DNA of 64,000 nucleotides from Bergeyella sp. (GCA_030263285.1 SZYB01000001.1:428911-492910); one strand, 5' to 3'; shown: positions 28,870 through 39,352, counted from the stretch's first letter. A program made the numbers and translations. Notes: a model not told the origin generated them from the sequence alone.

Positions 28870-29646
28870 ATGAAAAATGTTCTCATTTCTTTTTTGGTTC
28901 TTTTTATTGGTCAACGGTCCTGTTCCCAGTATCTAAGAAACATCTCATTTGGGGAAAGGCTCACCTATAGAATCCACTACGGTATACTTACCGCAGGCAC
29001 ATGCACCCTATCTACACAAGAAAAACAATATGCAGGATTACGACACATGTACGTTCTGGGAAGAGGAAGCACTTCTGGATTTATGCGCACTTTTTTTAAA
29101 GTGGAAGACAGATATGAAACTTACATAAATCTAGAAACCGGGCTTCCCAGCTACTACATAAGAAATGTGAAGGAGGGAAACTATACACAAAACCTACATG
29201 CAAAATTTGACAAGAAGAACGAGTTTGTGTATCTCTACGACAAAGAAAAACCCGAGGAAGAACCGAAAAAGATAAAAACGGTAAAGAACCTACAAGATAT
29301 GTTATCGGCATTTTATTATTTGAGGAGTTTTAAAACTGGAGATATTAAAGTGGGAGATATTTATGACCTCAACGTATGGATAGACAAAGAAATATTTCCT
29401 TTCCGAATAAAGATAGTAGCTGAAGAAACCATTAAAACCCAACTGGGCAGAATCAATTGTCTAAAAATAATGCCTCAAGTAAAAGACGGAAGGGTTTTTA
29501 AAAATAAAGAAAGTGTGATAATTTGGGTGAGTAATGACGCAAACTACATCCCCATCTCCGTAAAAGCCGAACTTCTCGTAGGATCTCTGAAAGCCGACCT
29601 TTCTTCCCATACTCGGGTGAAATATCCTTTGAAATTTTCAAAATAA
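28870..29646 (+). CDS. DUF3108-family exported protein
   Basis: 258 aa from ATG 28870. A longer reading from 28732 overlaps the reductase start and would put 46 residues before the obvious signal peptide (MKNVLISFLVLFIGQRSCSQ), so I rejected it. The body matches DUF3108 proteins of Bacteroidota: SFGERLTYRIHYGILTAG, FKVEDRYETYINLETGLP and a C-terminal VWVSND-like IIWVSNDANYIPISVKAEL. These are presumed periplasmic or surface proteins; no function is established. It diverges from the reductase gene. Confidence 0.8.
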   Translation: MKNVLISFLVLFIGQRSCSQYLRNISFGERLTYRIHYGILTAGTCTLSTQEKQYAGLRHMYVLGRGSTSGFMRTFFKVEDRYETYINLETGLPSYYIRNVKEGNYTQNLHAKFDKKNEFVYLYDKEKPEEEPKKIKTVKNLQDMLSAFYYLRSFKTGDIKVGDIYDLNVWIDKEIFPFRIKIVAEETIKTQLGRINCLKIMPQVKDGRVFKNKESVIIWVSNDANYIPISVKAELLVGSLKADLSSHTRVKYPLKFSK

Positions 29647-30709
29647 AGATTCCTCCCATAGGGAACGCGATCTTGAAGATATGATATTTTTAGAGTCTAT
29701 TTCTCTACTGAATCAAACAAGTGCGCAACCCATCCATGGCAACATTTCCCATGCTTCGTGATTTGAAGAAAAAATTTGCTAACCAGTAGTTATGACTCCA
29801 TTATGGCATATAAGCCATCAAAAACACTTGCTTATATCCTAGATTCTCAATCTGCTCTCATCGGATATTCGTCTATGATAATAATGCCGCCATGCCCTTA
29901 TCTGAGGATAAACAGTAAATAACTCCATGCTGTCTTACTTCATTAAAATATTTGATTAAAAAACAAATTTCAAGAGCTACTTACACCAACAATTTGATTA
30001 ATTTACGGTTTATATCCTCAAAATAAAAAATCATTAATTCTTAAAATAAAAAAACAAAAGATCCAAATTCTTTTAAGTTTAATAAATAGAAATTGTCTCC
30101 TCATTCTCACTTGAGGAGATAGATAAAGAACACACAGAATTCAGGAGATATTGACCTTCACTATCTTCCCTGTTGGATCCATTCCAATGTATTGAAAGGA
30201 TGATGGATGGCTATTCTATCCCAAACAGGAAGGGTCTCCTGTTTTCTTACAAGAATATCCAAGCCCCAATCCTGAAAACAACTCAACCATTGCTGAAATT
30301 TGGGCCGGACAAGGCAGCTGGAAGCATCAAATTTGACAGAAAAAATAGGAAACAATAAGCTAAAGGAACATTTCTACAAAATAACGGACAAAGAATATTG
30401 TAATTTTCAATAAAGTTTCATCAAATTTAGACCTTGTAAAAGTACAGTGATATCAATACGATCTAACATGTTTTCTCCCTTTATGAAAGGTTGAATTTAT
30501 GAAGACAACAATCCGCTTACAGGAGCTCTATAACTTGAGTTATAAAAGTATTTTATCCCCTAATAATGTAATTGAAAATAAACAGAAAAACAGAACTCTT
30601 TTATAATTAGTGATTATAACAACCGCTGTGCATATGTTATACAAAAAAACAAATAAAAAATCCTAAGTAACTTAACCAATATATTTAGTAACCTAGGATT
30701 TTTAAAAAG
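29647..30709. other. gene-poor, eroded stretch on the 3' side of tRNA-Arg
   Basis: There is about 1 kb without an intact gene. Short open segments suggest former coding DNA: a 39-codon frame near 29803-29922, segments on either strand at 30161-30358, and a 35-codon frame starting at about 30500. None could be matched to a family. The stretch is very AT-rich in the middle (29940-30080). It sits at the 3' end of a tRNA gene, a common integration site, but no integrase or repeated tRNA end was seen. Confidence 0.4.
30656..30703 (-). terminator. possible terminator after tRNA-Arg
   Basis: A 13-base inverted repeat with one mismatch (30656-30668 and 30691-30703) around a 22-base loop. On the minus strand it ends in a T-run just downstream of the tRNA 3' end. 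Confidence 0.45.
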
Positions 30710-30781
30710 TGGTCGCAGAAGGACTCGAACCCTCACCGTCGGAGCCGAAATCCGAAGTTCTATCCATTAAACTATGCAACC
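30710..30781 (-). tRNA. tRNA-Arg (anticodon UCG)
   Basis: The minus strand folds into a full cloverleaf. Acceptor GGTTGCA pairs with TGCGACC, with one G-T pair; the D-stem is GTTT/GAAC; the anticodon stem TCGGA/TCCGA closes loop TTTCGGC with anticodon TCG; the T-arm is GAGGG-TTCGAGT-CCTTC. Discriminator base is A. The CCA end is not encoded. UCG reads CGA and probably CGG codons. Confidence 0.95.
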
Positions 30782-30807
30782 ATTCTTCTGTAATGCCACC
30801 CCTTCAC

Positions 30808-32568
30808 CTAAAAACTTATTGTAGCACCTCCCATAATCTGTGCGCCCATTACTCTATACCCGATAAACTCTTGATAATTAGAATTGAATAAATTATTACC
30901 CAAGGCGAAAATACTAAAATTATCGTGGATTTTATACTCTACCGACAAGTTAATATCAGCATACCTATTTATCCTCGCATTTTTATTTTCTTGCCTTACA
31001 AGACTCGGCGGCGCTATGGTCTCACCGATATTACCTCCTCTCAGCGCATAAAGATTGGTATTTCTGCTGCCTACAAAATATCCTTTAAACCCTAACAATA
31101 ATTTTTTATTAATAAGAGTATATCTGGCGCCTATACTCGCATTAACTAAGGGAACGTTATAAATTCTCTCATAGTTATTCAGAGCGTAATGGTTATAATT
31201 GAGTTCGGTGTCTATTGTCAGCCGACTTGTAGGAAAATACTGCAAGTTACCCTTTATGCCACTCACCGTTCCATTATCATAAACAGCAGAAAAAGTATTT
31301 GCATAAGCATAAGGTGCATTCCTGTCTAGAAGATCATTCCCCTTTAAGAACATAATATTCTTTACTTTACTCACACTGGAAGAAAAAGAATACTTGAGAT
31401 CAGGTTGTATATCTCCCTTTATCCCAAAATAAATAGAATATTTTGTCTCTGTAGGTTTTATATATTGATTTGCAATAAGATAAGGATTTTGAACGAGTAT
31501 CTGAGAGTAAGAGTTAAGTTTTATCCCTCCACCTAATCCAACAAATAAATTGATCATGGGAGATAGTGAGTAAAATATTTCTGCTTTTGGATACCAGTAG
31601 ACACGATTCACTTTATCGTCCACTCCGGAGGCAGAGTTATTTTGAGAATTGAGAAAATATCCATTCATACCCAGTGATACGTAAGAAGCACCCCTACGAA
31701 GAGTAAGTTTTGGAACCGCTGAAACATTTAAAAACTTGGAAGTATTTTTATCCAAAATCCCAAAGGAAGTATTTTGGTACTCTAAGTCCAAGTTCAGATC
31801 TGCACTCAGATGCAAATTATCACCAAAAGAATAAAGTTCTCTTTTTCCAAAGTCTGCAGACACCTCTGCCTTACCCTCCGCAGCAGAAAATCGATCACCA
31901 AGAAAATAAGATTTCACGTTTACTTTCTTGAACATACTTTCAGCATAATTCTCGTAACTCCCCATAAGACTAAATCGGTGAGTTCTTTGACCTAAATCCG
32001 TGTTTGCTGTAACAGGCAAAGCATACACACCATAGTAGTTATAAAGCTGACGCACATAATCTATATTTAGGTTGAGCTTTCCATTATCCCCATAATTATT
32101 GAGATAGGTACTTAGGGCACTGACAGATTTGTTAGAGTCCCATGGATAAAGCTCCTTAAGTCCGCTGGTAGACTTGTGATGCAGATTTGCCCCTATTTCC
32201 CACGTTTGATCTATTGCTGAGGAAACATTTCCATCCACCAGTAACTGATTATAATTTCCGTAACCCATCCCAAAATAGTTTCTCTTATAATCTTCTTTAA
32301 AACTCGGAGAAATATCAGCACCTTTTATTGTAGAAGCCTCAAAATCTGAAGATACAGGAATATCCACAACGGTATACTTTAGGTGAGCAGAATCTTTTTT
32401 AATTCTCTTTCCCGTGCCAGCGTCAATAATGCTCTGTTTTTTTTCTATTTTCTTTACTTCAGGTTCTCTTTTTTTTTCCAGAATTAAACGCTCCTCAACG
32501 ATCTGAGAAAAAATGAAAGTAAAAAAAGCCGAAAAAAAGAGAATAAATAATTTAATTCTAAAACTCAT
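30808..32568 (-). CDS. plugless TonB-receptor-like outer-membrane beta-barrel
   Basis: 586 aa. A signal peptide (about 21 residues, ending FIFSQ) is followed by a charged Lys/Glu-rich linker (residues ~24-60) and then repeated amphipathic strands to a C-terminal Phe. It resembles the barrel half of TonB receptors (FSIFALGNNLFNSNYQEF near the end) but has no plug domain. It lies about 95 bases after the long TPR gene on the same strand, a pairing I recall from other flavobacteria, so the two products probably work together at the outer membrane. Function unknown. Confidence 0.75.
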   Translation of the reverse strand: MSFRIKLFILFFSAFFTFIFSQIVEERLILEKKREPEVKKIEKKQSIIDAGTGKRIKKDSAHLKYTVVDIPVSSDFEASTIKGADISPSFKEDYKRNYFGMGYGNYNQLLVDGNVSSAIDQTWEIGANLHHKSTSGLKELYPWDSNKSVSALSTYLNNYGDNGKLNLNIDYVRQLYNYYGVYALPVTANTDLGQRTHRFSLMGSYENYAESMFKKVNVKSYFLGDRFSAAEGKAEVSADFGKRELYSFGDNLHLSADLNLDLEYQNTSFGILDKNTSKFLNVSAVPKLTLRRGASYVSLGMNGYFLNSQNNSASGVDDKVNRVYWYPKAEIFYSLSPMINLFVGLGGGIKLNSYSQILVQNPYLIANQYIKPTETKYSIYFGIKGDIQPDLKYSFSSSVSKVKNIMFLKGNDLLDRNAPYAYANTFSAVYDNGTVSGIKGNLQYFPTSRLTIDTELNYNHYALNNYERIYNVPLVNASIGARYTLINKKLLLGFKGYFVGSRNTNLYALRGGNIGETIAPPSLVRQENKNARINRYADINLSVEYKIHDNFSIFALGNNLFNSNYQEFIGYRVMGAQIMGGATISF

Positions 32569-32663
32569 AAATCTAGCTTGCGTAAATTAGCACCGGTATT
32601 GGTTTTAAGTTATTTTTTGTATATAAACCCGTCATCTCCATAAAATGATCTAGAAATAATAAT

Positions 32664-35633
32664 TTAATTTACAGAAATCCGTTTCTTAAGTTCTTTCGCT
32701 TTTTTTATAACATCTGGATAATCTGCATAGTTATTGATAATTTCATTCAAAATGTAGCTCGCCTGGTATTTATCTTTCAGTGCAATATAGTTTTCTGCAA
32801 GAACAAGGAGAGATTGTGCTCCCCAGTATTCTTCAGAAGAGTACAAAGAAGCGAGTCTAAAAATTGTCTCGTTGGATGCTCTGTAAGACTTCGCCTTACT
32901 TTGTAAATAGGCTCTGGCATAAAGTGCCTCTGCAGCGACCTTTGTATTCAATGATTTTTCCAGTGCTCCATACGCTTTTTGAGCTTCTTCTAGTTTTCCA
33001 TCCGACAATAATTTTCTGGCAAGTACCGCCTTTGCCAACTGAATATTCGATTCTGAACTTTTGGGACTGGCCAACACCGCCCGAGCATATATTTCTGCAG
33101 ATCTGAGGTCTTCTTTATCCGCAAAGAGATTCATAAGCTCTACACTCGCATAATTTTTAATACTAGGATTACTAGAGGAATATAAATCCAATAAATAAGA
33201 CTTTGCTTTCTCAGGTTGATTTTGTGATAAATACAGCTGAGAAATTCTGGTTCTTGCCTCCTCCTGATAAGGATTTTGCTCTTTTAGCACCTCATGTAAT
33301 ACAAGCAGCGCTTTATTTCCATTTCCTGATTTATAATAACTTTCTCCTAATTCGTATTGGGATTGGTAAAAATTTTCTCCACTTGGATTGCTGGTAAGGT
33401 ATTTTTCATAAAAAGGTATGGCACTCTTATAATCCTTCTTGACAAAAAAGTTTTTGGCGGTACTAAGGTGGATGTCCTCCATCTCTTTATTTTTGAGTTT
33501 CACACCCAGCGATTGAGCAAAATTTTCGTAATCCGAAATATTTCCGGTCTTGACATAAAGAGGTTTTGAAGCATATACTATTCTGTCGGCATAAGCAGAA
33601 TTCTTATACATATTTGCAAGTTTTCTAAACTCTTCAAAAGCCTTGCGATCTTTATTCATATCAACGAAATTCTGAGCCTTATATATTTTGGCATTCACCA
33701 CAAGATCTGTATCTTTTCCATTGGAAATGATTCGGTCTAGATAAAGGTTAGAAGAGGTAAAATCTCCTTCCGACGCGTAGGTTGTGGCTATTTCATATAA
33801 GGCCTCTTCTTTGTATTCTGTATCGGGAAATTGGGCAAGAAGAGCTTTGAGGCTTTCTATTTTTTCTTTGGTATTCCCACTTGCACCGAGAGCCAAAGCT
33901 CTCTGATACAGAGAGTAATCACTGCCTGCAGTCGTTTTATTATAGAGAGCAATCGCCTCACCCAACTGGTTACTTGCATAATAAATATCCGCTAATCTGA
34001 GTTCTGCATCGTTTTTATACTCCCCTTTGGGATTTTTAAGATATTCCGAAAAGGCAGTCCCTGCCTTCACAAAATCTTTCTGCTTAAAGTAGGCATAACC
34101 CAAGTCATAGGATAGTTGCTGTTTTTCTGAAAAATCCTCACCTTTTAATTTTTCGAACTCTCTGGCAGCAGCAACATAATCCCCTAACCGATAATAAGTT
34201 TGTGCAAGACCGTAACGGGCTTTCAGCATTATTTGTTTATTAACTCCTGTGGAAATACTTTTCTCAAAATAAGTTCTAGCCTCAGAAAAATCGGATTTGT
34301 TATACTCTTTCACCCCGAGCAAGTAAGATACCTCTTGCTTTATTTTCTTCATTTCGAGACCAAGATTTGGATACATTTCTATGACTCTGAGCATCTCCTT
34401 GTAGTTCCCGGAATAGAGGTAATATTTTATAAGCAGTTCCTTCATCTCCTTTTCATGAGGACTTTGAGGATATTTGACGATGTACTCCTGTATTACCCAG
34501 GGAACCTTATCGTAGGGGTTCCCCACATCATAACTCAACTTGGCATACTGCTCATGGGCAAGTTGTTGTACTTTTGGGTCATAGTCCATTTGGTAAGAAG
34601 ACCGAAAAGCAGAGAGCGCCTCTTTCTTCTGACCAGACATAAGATAGGCATTTCCTAATTGATAATAGGCATTTTGAGAAATAGGACTCTTTGTGTGAAC
34701 CAGCCGATTATAATAAGAAACAGCCTCTTTATATTTACCCAGCTGAGCCGCCACAAACCCCATTTCGTAGAGATCATTCTCGGAGGGAGGGTGCTGATTT
34801 GATATGTACCTCCTGAGCAGATCGTAGGCTTTAGCATAATTCTTTTTCATAAAATAGCCCTCTCCTACTATCTTGTACACTTCGGTTTTGTACTCGTCGG
34901 AGGAGGGAGTCTCCAAAAACTCCTCCCCCTCCTCTATTGCTCTGTCATACTCTCTATTCCTGTAGTATATCTGAACATAATACGGGCGTAGAAGAGAAGA
35001 GTATTTTTTGTCATTTCTTATCTGATTAAAGTACTCCAGTGCCTTATCATTTTTACTCTCCTTATAATAGAGATGTCCCAGCATATAGGCTATATCATGT
35101 TTATCATTTTCTTTAGAATTACTATACGCCTCTTCCAGTGCGTCTATAGCTCCTTGCGTGTCCCCCGTCATAAATTTTGCATAACCCAACCTGAGAACAT
35201 ACTCTCTGTTCTCTCCTTCGGTAAGCTGATATTGATTTATTTTATTGAGCGTTTCTAATGCCTTTCCAAACTCTTTTTGTGAAAAATAATAATCGGACAA
35301 AGGGAGACCTGCTCGCTGAAAAAAAACAGAACGAGGATATTCTTTTATAAAATTCTCCAGTCCTTTTTCTGCTTTATTTTTTTTGAGAATAATCTCGGTT
35401 ATCCTATCATAAAACTGTGCCGCTTCTCTTTTATCCTCCGGAAGGGTTTTGTTGTACAGATATTGCCTGCTATATTCGTATTGAGAAGAAGAATAATTTC
35501 TTGTAATGAAAAGACTTTCCGCCAGACTATACCCATATTCTTCCACTTTTGCAAATTGTCTGGATTGCTGGGAAGGGTACATCACTGCAAAAAATGCCAA
35601 CGCAGGAAATATAGTTTTTTTTGCATTCATCAA
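32664..35633 (-). CDS. long tetratricopeptide-repeat envelope protein
   Basis: 989 aa with an N-terminal export signal (MNAKKTIFPALAFFAVMYPSQQ) and helical TPR units across nearly the whole length, for example YYKESKNDKALEYFNQI and YYQLGNAYLMSGQKKEAL. It has no catalytic motif and is probably a periplasmic protein-protein scaffold. It precedes the plugless barrel gene on the same strand. Its own promoter is at 35723-35755, with a leader of about 80 bases. ATG 35633 or the Met one codon later is the start. Confidence 0.85.
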   Translation of the reverse strand: MMNAKKTIFPALAFFAVMYPSQQSRQFAKVEEYGYSLAESLFITRNYSSSQYEYSRQYLYNKTLPEDKREAAQFYDRITEIILKKNKAEKGLENFIKEYPRSVFFQRAGLPLSDYYFSQKEFGKALETLNKINQYQLTEGENREYVLRLGYAKFMTGDTQGAIDALEEAYSNSKENDKHDIAYMLGHLYYKESKNDKALEYFNQIRNDKKYSSLLRPYYVQIYYRNREYDRAIEEGEEFLETPSSDEYKTEVYKIVGEGYFMKKNYAKAYDLLRRYISNQHPPSENDLYEMGFVAAQLGKYKEAVSYYNRLVHTKSPISQNAYYQLGNAYLMSGQKKEALSAFRSSYQMDYDPKVQQLAHEQYAKLSYDVGNPYDKVPWVIQEYIVKYPQSPHEKEMKELLIKYYLYSGNYKEMLRVIEMYPNLGLEMKKIKQEVSYLLGVKEYNKSDFSEARTYFEKSISTGVNKQIMLKARYGLAQTYYRLGDYVAAAREFEKLKGEDFSEKQQLSYDLGYAYFKQKDFVKAGTAFSEYLKNPKGEYKNDAELRLADIYYASNQLGEAIALYNKTTAGSDYSLYQRALALGASGNTKEKIESLKALLAQFPDTEYKEEALYEIATTYASEGDFTSSNLYLDRIISNGKDTDLVVNAKIYKAQNFVDMNKDRKAFEEFRKLANMYKNSAYADRIVYASKPLYVKTGNISDYENFAQSLGVKLKNKEMEDIHLSTAKNFFVKKDYKSAIPFYEKYLTSNPSGENFYQSQYELGESYYKSGNGNKALLVLHEVLKEQNPYQEEARTRISQLYLSQNQPEKAKSYLLDLYSSSNPSIKNYASVELMNLFADKEDLRSAEIYARAVLASPKSSESNIQLAKAVLARKLLSDGKLEEAQKAYGALEKSLNTKVAAEALYARAYLQSKAKSYRASNETIFRLASLYSSEEYWGAQSLLVLAENYIALKDKYQASYILNEIINNYADYPDVIKKAKELKKRISVN

Positions 35634-35722
35634 AGAATCATATTTTTTTCACTTGTAATAAACTGCAAACCAAAAGCGAAGGCGTTTGCTATTTCGTTTT
35701 GAAAAGTTATGTATTTCTGCCG

Positions 35723-35755
35723 CAAAAATAGTCAAAAAAGTATATTGTTCTACAA
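35723..35755 (-). promoter_or_regulatory. promoter TTG-N22-TATTTTTG for the TPR gene
   Basis: On the minus strand TTG (complement of 35753-35755) is followed after 22 bases by a perfect -7 box (complement of 35723-35730). Confidence 0.55.
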
Positions 35756-35881
35756 ATTTTTAACATTGTTTATGGGTATGAATTGTGGTTTTCATCAGAA
35801 GTTCAAACCACATACATCTGCCTAACAGGATTTAATAAAATGAAAATAGCTCCCATTTTCCTTATAAAAATTACCCATCCA

Positions 35882-35911
35882 TTGTACAATAACCGTAAAT
35901 AATTACTTTTG
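35882..35911 (+). promoter_or_regulatory. promoter TTG-N19-TACTTTTG for the second permease
   Basis: TTG 35882-35884, 19-base spacer and a perfect -7 box at 35904-35911. The transcript would start near 35918, with a leader of about 23 bases. Confidence 0.65.
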
Positions 35912-35940
35912 CCTGGGCTAATTACAGAAACGGAAAAGAT

Positions 35941-37620
35941 ATGGTAAATCAACTTTTCAGAAAAAAATCATTTGACAGCAACACCGCACGCTCCGAACTT
36001 GCAAGAGTTTTGGGCGTACGGGACATATTACTTTTTGGTATAGCAGCCATTATAGGAGCCGGAAGTTTTAGCAGTCTGGGAGAGGCTATTTTCAAAGGAG
36101 GTCCCGGGGTCATTTTGCTCTACGTTATATGCGGATTTGCCTGTACGTTTACTGCACTCTGTTACGCAGAATTCGCAAGCAGAATTCCCGAAGCGGGTTC
36201 TGCCTACACTTATGCTTACGCAAGTTTTGGGGAACTTATCGCCTGGATTATCGGTTGGGCAATCATTATGGAATATTCCTTCGGGAATATATACGTCTCT
36301 TTTTCCTGGTCCGATTATTTCACCAGTTTTCTCAGCAGACTCAATATACACATCCCATATTTTCTTACCAGCAGCTACGTAGAAGCAAAGAATGCGTTTT
36401 TAAGTGGCTCCGAAAACACAAAATTAGTTAATGCGTGGAATACCGCACCTACGGTAATGGGAATAAAGTGTATTTTGGACATTCCGGCACTTATGATCAA
36501 TATTCTCATTACTTGGATTTGTTATATAGGAATAAAAGAAAGCAAAAATTTTAATAATTGGCTGGTCTTACTAAAGGTTATGGTGATTATCCTGATCATT
36601 ATTATCGGAGTCTTTTATATTAAACCGGAGAACTGGACCCCAATAAGTCCGGAGACTCAACGCCCCACTTTTTTCCCCAATGGCTTTTCGGGTGTCATGA
36701 GTGCCATATCAGGAGTATTTTTTGCCTACATAGGATTTGACGCACTGAGTGTTTTGTCTGAAGAGACAAAAAATCCACAAAAAACACTCCCAAAAGGAAT
36801 GATTCTTACTCTGGTTCTGTGTACTGTCATTTACATAATGCTCACTTTAGTGCTTACCGGGGTGGTGAGTTATAAAAAATTTGAAGGAGTAGGAGATCCC
36901 CTCGCGTTTATTTTTGACACTTCCAATGCCAATATTGCCTGGATGGAGATTTTGGTATCCTTTATTGCAATAGTTGCCATAACCACTGTTCTCTTGGTTT
37001 TTCAAATGGGGCAACCCAGAATATGGTACAGTATGTCAAAAGACGGACTGATGCCAAAAAAGTTTCAGACGATACACCCTAAATATAAAACTCCCTCTTT
37101 CTCTACCCTTATGACAGGAGCACTTGTGGGGGTGCCCATACTATTTACAAGTAAATCCTTTATTCTCGATTTCACAAGCATCGGGACTATTTTTGCCTTT
37201 GTACTTGTATGTGCCGGAGTGCTGGTTTTGCCAAAAAAAGAAAAAAAGAAAGGAGAGTTCGCTCTGCCCTATATCAATAGCAAGTTTTTGTTTCCTTCAC
37301 TTTTTTTATTGGGGGTAATAGGTTTTTATCTACTCGAAAAAAACTTTTTTTACACGCTTCTGTACTGGGACGATTCCAAAGAAGGAGAATTTAGGATGTC
37401 CATCTTTTTTTACCTTTTGATCAACCTCTTTTTGTGTACCCTGGCTTTTGTAAAAAATCTTTCTTTTATCCCATTAATGGGGCTAAGCTCCTGTCTTTAT
37501 CTTTTAACGGGCATGAGTCACGAGAACTGGAAATGGTTCGGACTATGGTTTGCCATAGGTTTGGTAATTTATTTCTTATACGGATACCGGCACAGTAAAC
37601 TGAGACCGGAGGCTAAATAG
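35941..37620 (+). CDS. APC-family amino-acid permease (second copy)
   Basis: 559-aa inner-membrane transporter, a paralogue of the gene at 7728. TM1 has GIAAIIGAGSFSSLG (LF of the paralogue replaced by SF), and TM2-3 have CYAEFASRIPEAGSAYTYAYASFGE. Compared with its paralogue it carries an insertion of about 25 residues between TM3 and TM5 and a longer C-terminal region with extra hydrophobic segments, ending in the shared FAIGLVIYFLYG motif. The substrate is not inferable. The dead cys operon converges on its 3' end. Confidence 0.88.
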   Translation: MVNQLFRKKSFDSNTARSELARVLGVRDILLFGIAAIIGAGSFSSLGEAIFKGGPGVILLYVICGFACTFTALCYAEFASRIPEAGSAYTYAYASFGELIAWIIGWAIIMEYSFGNIYVSFSWSDYFTSFLSRLNIHIPYFLTSSYVEAKNAFLSGSENTKLVNAWNTAPTVMGIKCILDIPALMINILITWICYIGIKESKNFNNWLVLLKVMVIILIIIIGVFYIKPENWTPISPETQRPTFFPNGFSGVMSAISGVFFAYIGFDALSVLSEETKNPQKTLPKGMILTLVLCTVIYIMLTLVLTGVVSYKKFEGVGDPLAFIFDTSNANIAWMEILVSFIAIVAITTVLLVFQMGQPRIWYSMSKDGLMPKKFQTIHPKYKTPSFSTLMTGALVGVPILFTSKSFILDFTSIGTIFAFVLVCAGVLVLPKKEKKKGEFALPYINSKFLFPSLFLLGVIGFYLLEKNFFYTLLYWDDSKEGEFRMSIFFYLLINLFLCTLAFVKNLSFIPLMGLSSCLYLLTGMSHENWKWFGLWFAIGLVIYFLYGYRHSKLRPEAK

Positions 37621-37744
37621 TGGATGGTTTGTTTGCCAAAGATTTCTAAAAGTATCAATCAAATCTCAAAAAAAGATTTAGGAGGAGTTACTGTATGGGA
37701 ATTGTTATCAGTAAACTGACAATAAGTAACACAATTAATACAAT

Positions 37745-38582
37745 AAGTAATAATGACCATTAGTACAATAACAGCACCTACAGTGGAATAACTCGTCTCA
37801 TCAACAAGTATTATACTCCCCCCCCATAGCTTTTTCTCACAATATGAGTCACTTACCCATATAGAGGCTATTTTTATTTTACTTTAGTAATTTCATTGAA
37901 ACCGATTCCCGACCTGCCAGACTTCTTTTTAGTATGTTGATCTCTGTTTTATAAAGTGTTTCTTTTACCACAACTCTTAGATTTCTGCTTCTGTGTTGTA
38001 AAATGTACTTGTTTCCCATTCTACATGCAACACTATAGACTCTGAAGCTTGAGCAGACCCTACCTCTTTTTCATATTTTTCTATTGCAGAAATGACAGAA
38101 CTTATCTGTGAAGGTAATACGGTACAAAAGTCTCCCTTTCTGTAGATTCCAGAAATGACCTGTCAGGAATACCCCTGTAATTACGAAAACCCTCCCCCTT
38201 GAGGACATGTCACATACTGTACCGGGAATATATTAAGAGAATCGTGCTTTTTATATCTACATTTTCCAGATATTCCAGCAAAGGCTCTGTCGTCTTCTAT
38301 GCCAAGGCATAAAAGAAGAAGAATTCACAATATCATGTCCCGTATAAACCGATACCGGAGAATAATCCACCTTCCCCTCAACTAAAGATACATCCACTGC
38401 CTCATAGTCATAGTCATTAACTATATCTGGCCGTAAGTATTTTTTCGGAGTAATCTACCAAATCCATTTTATTCACCATGACTACTACATTTTTTACATC
38501 CAAGAGGCAATACAATAAATAAAAAATAAATGACATCTCTTTTGGTTTGCTCTGTTATGCCATTTTTGGTGTCCATTATAAG
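37745..38582 (-). pseudogene. cysN: cysN remnant: sulfate adenylyltransferase GTPase subunit
   Basis: The minus strand, read across several frames, gives a decayed CysN. GITEQTKR is followed by KNVVVMVNKMDLVDYSEK (GTPase G4 motif NKMD). Later come PVQYV, NYRGIPDR, ISAIEKYEKEVGSAQ, SESIVLHVEWET, EITKVKIKIAS and DETSYSTVGAVIVL, in the order of the intact protein. Frameshifts and stops separate the pieces. The P-loop and first ~120 residues are missing: a deletion near 38582 joins this fragment to the cysD remnant. CysN would drive ATP sulfurylase by GTP hydrolysis. Confidence 0.9.
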
Positions 38583-39348
38583 CTCCACTGCAGCGATACA
38601 CGTCATATCTCCTACGGTTCTGTACCTCATTTCTTCTCACCATTGTATTTGATTTTCTCTATTTACTATATGTTCGGATACAGAAATTGGTTGGTTTTCA
38701 TAAGGTATTACTTCCCTTTCTTGAGCAAAACAGAAAGAAGACAACACGAGATTTCTTGATAAATCCAGTTCCATATATCCAGTTATGTCCAGTCTAAGGT
38801 GGGCTAATACCGCACATTTTTTTCCCTTGTGTATTTTATCCACTATAGATATATAGATATTCCAGAATCTGGTATTTGGAGTTTTGGATCTCGTTGCCCA
38901 AATTCATCACGAACATAAAAACACCCTTGCTCTTCCTTCGTTACGCCTGGCTCCGCCAATATAGTCATCAAAACCAAACTCCTCTATGATATCCGATAAC
39001 ATAGATCTGCAACCAATTTCTGGAAGGAAACTTACCCATGGGTTCTCTGGTTTTTTTCTCCAAAACGGTTATCCCCTTCTTACAATAAGCTCTGCTCCGT
39101 TTTTTTCTGCCAGGTCATCCCGAAAAACAAATGCCTCCGCAAAATTGTTTCCCGTATCTGTGTACTAGAGAAAAGGGAATGTTAGGGGGAGCGAATGTCT
39201 TTACTGCAAGATGTACTGTACCAGCGTAATAGAACTCTTTCCCTCCGCTAAACATCAAAGCAGGTTTCTCAACATGTCCGGAAACTTCTCGCACAATAAA
39301 ATACACTCCGACTCCAGAGTAATCCAAATAAGTCCTATGATATGACAT
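38583..39348 (-). pseudogene. cysD: cysD remnant: sulfate adenylyltransferase small subunit
   Basis: Starts at ATG 39348 and stays open for 77 codons (VREVSGHVEKPALMFSGGK, IPFSLVH), then shifts frame repeatedly: FRDDLAEKNGAELIVR, FGFDDYIGGARRNEGRAR, DEFGQRDPK, AQEREVIPYENQPISVSEH, YRTVGDMTC. The P-loop-like SGGKDS is altered to SGGKEF. The last ~35-40 residues are gone, deleted together with the start of cysN. CysD adenylates sulfate to APS. It follows the cysH remnant by 4 bases, as in an operon. Confidence 0.93.
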
Positions 39349-39352
39349 AATA

